From TMED27 sp045106175 (GTDB lineage: Bacteria; Pseudomonadota; Alphaproteobacteria; Micavibrionales; Micavibrionaceae): 16,551 nt of DNA. Under the pieces are notes generated by a model. The model ran no database searches and was not told where the DNA came from. It saw nothing but the letters and a program-made list of their open reading frames with translations. Position numbers and translations under genes: made by a program. Position 1 is the first letter of the stretch. Each line of letters starts with the position of its first letter. The DNA lies in the NCBI GenBank assembly GCA_045106175.1, contig JBGCEF010000006.1, positions 1 through 16,551 on the forward strand, read 5' to 3'. Below are positions 14,937 through 16,551 of the stretch, piece after piece.

Positions 14937-15419
14937 ATGATCAAAACCGCGCGCAACAGAACAAAAGATACTCAGTTCAATCTGATCGTGCCTAACGCAA
15001 AAATCAAAACGCATAATGATGCTTTATTGATGTGCGCTGAAAAAGCGGCAGAGCATCTCAACATCTCACAAGAAAGAGTGCTCAAACGTATCAACGAACG
15101 CGAAGATATGAATAATTCAGCCATCGGAAATGGTGTCGCCATTCCGAATGTCAAAATGCGTCGTGTCCAAAAACCATTTACCATGCTCATGACACTTGAT
15201 CAGGATATCACATATGACACACCAGATAACACACCGCTAAACATGTATGCTTTTTTAATCTCCCCAACCAGTGACGGACCAATTCACCTTCGCAGGTTAT
15301 CACGACTGTCACGTTTGTTATTGCAAGATTCACTGAGACAACGCATCCGTGAAACCAAGGATGAGGAAATCATTCAATCTTTATTGATGGATCCAGAAGG
15401 CTGGCTAATCGCTGCCTAA
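14937..15419 (+). CDS. ptsN: Nitrogen PTS EIIA (PtsN) with Asn in place of the phospho-histidine
   Basis: PtsN is the terminal EIIA of the nitrogen phosphotransferase system (PtsP-NPr-PtsN), a regulatory relay affecting potassium transport, stress and rpoN-linked functions in proteobacteria. The 160-aa product covers the family length: KAAEHLNISQERVLKRINERE (36-56), the active-site loop AIGNGVAIPN (62-71), and the late motif GPIHLRRLSRLSRLL (114-128) with H117. In relatives the loop reads IGxGVAIPH and that His takes the phosphoryl group; here the codon at 15147-15149 is AAT, Asn71. The usual phosphotransfer therefore looks impossible, although fold and neighbourhood are preserved. AAAGGTG upstream is the ribosome site. 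The gene sits behind the hpf terminator and abuts the convergent DUF1150 gene with 1 nt between the stops. Confidence 0.85.
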   Translation: MIKTARNRTKDTQFNLIVPNAKIKTHNDALLMCAEKAAEHLNISQERVLKRINEREDMNNSAIGNGVAIPNVKMRRVQKPFTMLMTLDQDITYDTPDNTPLNMYAFLISPTSDGPIHLRRLSRLSRLLLQDSLRQRIRETKDEEIIQSLLMDPEGWLIAA

Positions 15420-15420
15420 C

Positions 15421-15654
15421 TTATTGAAGCGTAATCGGCTCTAAATCATTGGTAATAATTGCCGCAAGTGCGCTACTCATATCATTCATAGATGAAATAA
15501 GCGTACCATCGGCCGCATGCACGACATAATTAACATTATTGTTATCAACAACGCGTTTAATATACGCAATATCATGCATCCCAAATCTCAAAAAATCTTG
15601 ATCGGAAATGCCCTCTAAGGTCAATGGGGGATTGAGCTCTTGTTTGTATGTCAT
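15421..15654 (-). CDS. DUF1150 family protein
   Basis: The 77-aa product matches the small alphaproteobacterial DUF1150 family: LRFGMHDIAYIKRVV, then YVVHAADGTLISS and a C-terminal AAIITNDLEPITL. Function is unknown. These genes typically sit beside an Hsp20 gene, as here, with both on the minus strand. AGAGG 6 nt upstream of ATG 15654 is a good ribosome site. A terminator lies between the Hsp20 gene and this one, so it depends on read-through or on its own promoter, which I did not find. Its stop is 1 nt from the ptsN stop on the other strand. Confidence 0.82.
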   Translation of the reverse strand: MTYKQELNPPLTLEGISDQDFLRFGMHDIAYIKRVVDNNNVNYVVHAADGTLISSMNDMSSALAAIITNDLEPITLQ

Positions 15655-15714
15655 ATTTTACCTCTGAAGTTACAGTCTACACTTTAAGTAAAAAAATTAC
15701 ATTAAAAATCTCTA

Positions 15715-15746
15715 ATAAAAGGGACCACAAATGCATGGCCCCCTTA
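15715..15746 (-). terminator. Rho-independent terminator after the Hsp20 gene
   Basis: On the minus strand AAGGGGGCCA pairs with TGGTCCCTT (one bulged G and one G-T pair) around an 8-nt loop, followed by TTTTATT. It starts 16 nt after the Hsp20 stop and precedes the DUF1150 gene. The flanking A run means it could also act in the other direction. Confidence 0.68.
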
Positions 15747-15761
15747 AAATTATTAAAAACG

Positions 15762-16265
15762 CTAATCTTTTAGTTTTTTCTCGACCTTTGATTGACTCTT
15801 ATCAACCTCAATAGCCTTTTGAGTTGCACTTCCATTCACTGGTTTCGCACTCTCACCTTTGATATGGATTTTTCGCGCTTTTGTCTCCGGAACAACACGC
15901 TCCAGGTCAACATGCAATAATCCCTTATCCAACATGGCATCGCGAACCTCAATACCGTCAGCAAGAACAAAGCTTCGTTGAAATTGGCGCGCGGCAATAC
16001 CGCGATGCAAATAAATACGGTCTTCCTCATCGGCTTGTTGGCCGCGAATAACAAGTTGATTATTCTCAACCTCAATATCCAAATCTTCCATGGAAAAACC
16101 GGCAACCGCGAGCGTAATACGCAAATTGCTCTCACCTATTTGTTCTATATTGTAAGGGGGGTAACCTTCTCCGCTTGTTTTACGCAAACGATCAAAAGTT
16201 TTTTCTATTTCATCAAAACCCAAAAACAACGGGCTATCAAACAGGGTTAATCGTCCTGTACTCAT
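15762..16265 (-). CDS. Hsp20/alpha-crystallin small heat-shock protein (IbpA/HspD type)
   Basis: Small heat-shock proteins hold unfolding proteins for refolding by DnaK and ClpB. The 167-aa product has a short N-terminal arm (1-36), an alpha-crystallin domain (about 37-128) with PPYNIEQIGESNLRITLAVAGF, YLHRGIAARQFQRSFVLADG and the family end motif KGLLHVDL, and the I-x-I oligomerisation motif (I133-H-I135). A Lys-rich tail of about 30 residues follows, longer than in E. coli IbpA (137 aa). The sequence YLHRGIA is typical of alphaproteobacterial class A members. ATG 16265 has a strong AAGGAG site 7 nt upstream, which is part of a predicted ROSE-type hairpin, so translation is probably heat-controlled. 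A terminator follows, then DUF1150. Confidence 0.93.
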   Translation of the reverse strand: MSTGRLTLFDSPLFLGFDEIEKTFDRLRKTSGEGYPPYNIEQIGESNLRITLAVAGFSMEDLDIEVENNQLVIRGQQADEEDRIYLHRGIAARQFQRSFVLADGIEVRDAMLDKGLLHVDLERVVPETKARKIHIKGESAKPVNGSATQKAIEVDKSQSKVEKKLKD

Positions 16266-16327
16266 GGTTCATCTCCTTTTATAAGCGAGTTGATATGTAA
16301 CTAAAGGCCCACATTCGCAGCACCTTT
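16266..16327 (-). promoter_or_regulatory. Predicted ROSE-like RNA thermometer in the Hsp20 leader
   Basis: The leader can form two hairpins. The first pairs TAAAGG with CCTTTA (16327-16301) around a 15-nt loop. The second pairs CTCGCTT (16289-16283) with AAAGGAG (16279-16273), placing the Shine-Dalgarno sequence in the stem. The anti-SD side contains UCGCU, which fits the ROSE consensus UYGCU, including the G opposite G characteristic of ROSE elements. This placement, just upstream of an alphaproteobacterial Hsp20 start, is where ROSE elements occur. Folding was done by eye. Confidence 0.6.
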
Positions 16328-16336
16328 ATATCTAAA

Positions 16337-16364
16337 TATATAATATTTTAGGAATACAAATCAA
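16337..16364 (-). promoter_or_regulatory. Candidate promoter of the Hsp20 gene
   Basis: TTGATT (16364-16359) and TATATA (16342-16337) are 16 nt apart on the minus strand, which would start the mRNA near 16330, just before the first leader hairpin. The region is very AT-rich and the -35 runs next to the zinc-finger gene's stop. No clear sigma-32 site was found. Confidence 0.3.
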
Positions 16365-16366
16365 TA

Positions 16367-16551
16367 TTACGACGCAATTTGAAACGTTTTTGCTGCACGT
16401 TGTTTGACAAACAAACGATCACAATAACCACACTGCACACAATCTTGCCCGTCAAAACTATACCAACTCTTCGGATGTCCCAAAGCACCGCCACCACCAT
16501 CACACGCAACACCATCAAGGTGATCATCAACAATAATTTTTTCTGGCTGCG
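16367..16551 (-). CDS. CHCC-type zinc-finger protein, C-terminal part (5' end outside window)
   Basis: A frame enters from the right edge and ends at TAA (16369-16367), giving 60 visible residues. It matches the zf-CHCC family, related to the mitochondrial complex I subunit NDUFS6: VACDGGGGALGHPKSWY, then CGYCDRLFV. Likely zinc ligands are C16, H25, C40 and C43 of the visible part; C37 is an extra cysteine. Family members are about 60-80 residues, so probably only a few N-terminal residues are missing. In alphaproteobacteria such proteins are found widely and may relate to complex I or metal handling; the exact role is not shown here. It lies upstream of and in the same direction as the Hsp20 gene, 101 nt away. 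A longer open frame in another phase of this strand (16348-16533) is a shadow. Confidence 0.82.
   Translation of the reverse strand, partial: QPEKIIVDDHLDGVACDGGGGALGHPKSWYSFDGQDCVQCGYCDRLFVKQRAAKTFQIAS

Noticed and set aside
16348..16533. 61-aa open frame on the minus strand near the right edge
   Set aside because: It is the wrong phase of the CHCC zinc-finger gene; the real frame carries the conserved Cys/His pattern and ends at 16367.

Overview
The window is an AT-rich (by eye about 40% G+C, not counted), gene-dense stretch of a Gram-negative chromosome, most likely from an alphaproteobacterium. The evidence is the block kdsD-lptC-lptA-lptB ... rpoN ... hpf ... ptsN, the pairing of an Hsp20 gene with a DUF1150 gene, a CHCC zinc-finger gene, and an HRDC-less RNase D. 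A full LPS-transport set and a glycan ligase imply an LPS-bearing outer membrane. I cannot place the organism below class.

Layout. 1-2356 (+): the 3' part of ftsK, then lolA and recR only 2 nt apart. 2353-3186 (-): a receiver plus GGDEF-like protein that has lost the phospho-acceptor and the cyclase signature but keeps an RxxD I-site. 3381-7327 (+): rnd, kdsD, lptC, lptA, lptB, which supply the Kdo precursor and the inner-membrane and periplasmic parts of LPS export. 7300-10578 (-): three overlapping genes, two glycosyltransferases and an O-antigen ligase/polymerase-type membrane protein, inserted between lptB and rpoN. 10702-11115 (-): an unrecognised 137-aa protein with a near-consensus promoter. 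11215-12672 (+): rpoN. 12661-13920 (-): a membrane-anchored protein with an OmpA-like C-terminal domain. 14075-15419 (+): long-form hpf with a terminator, then ptsN. 15421-16551 (-): DUF1150, Hsp20, and the end of a CHCC zinc-finger gene.

The familiar alphaproteobacterial + strand backbone (kdsD-lptCAB-rpoN-hpf-ptsN) is interrupted twice by minus-strand genes. All four convergent gene pairs overlap or abut, leaving no room for ordinary terminators between them. No gene-free stretch exceeds 200 nt.

The observations most worth checking are: a PopA-like probable c-di-GMP effector; a PtsN whose phosphorylatable histidine is asparagine; a ROSE-like RNA thermometer in front of Hsp20; -10-like boxes exactly 6 nt upstream of lolA, lptC and rpoN, suggesting leaderless mRNAs; and the glycan module between lptB and rpoN. 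No mobile element, CRISPR array, tRNA or rRNA was seen.
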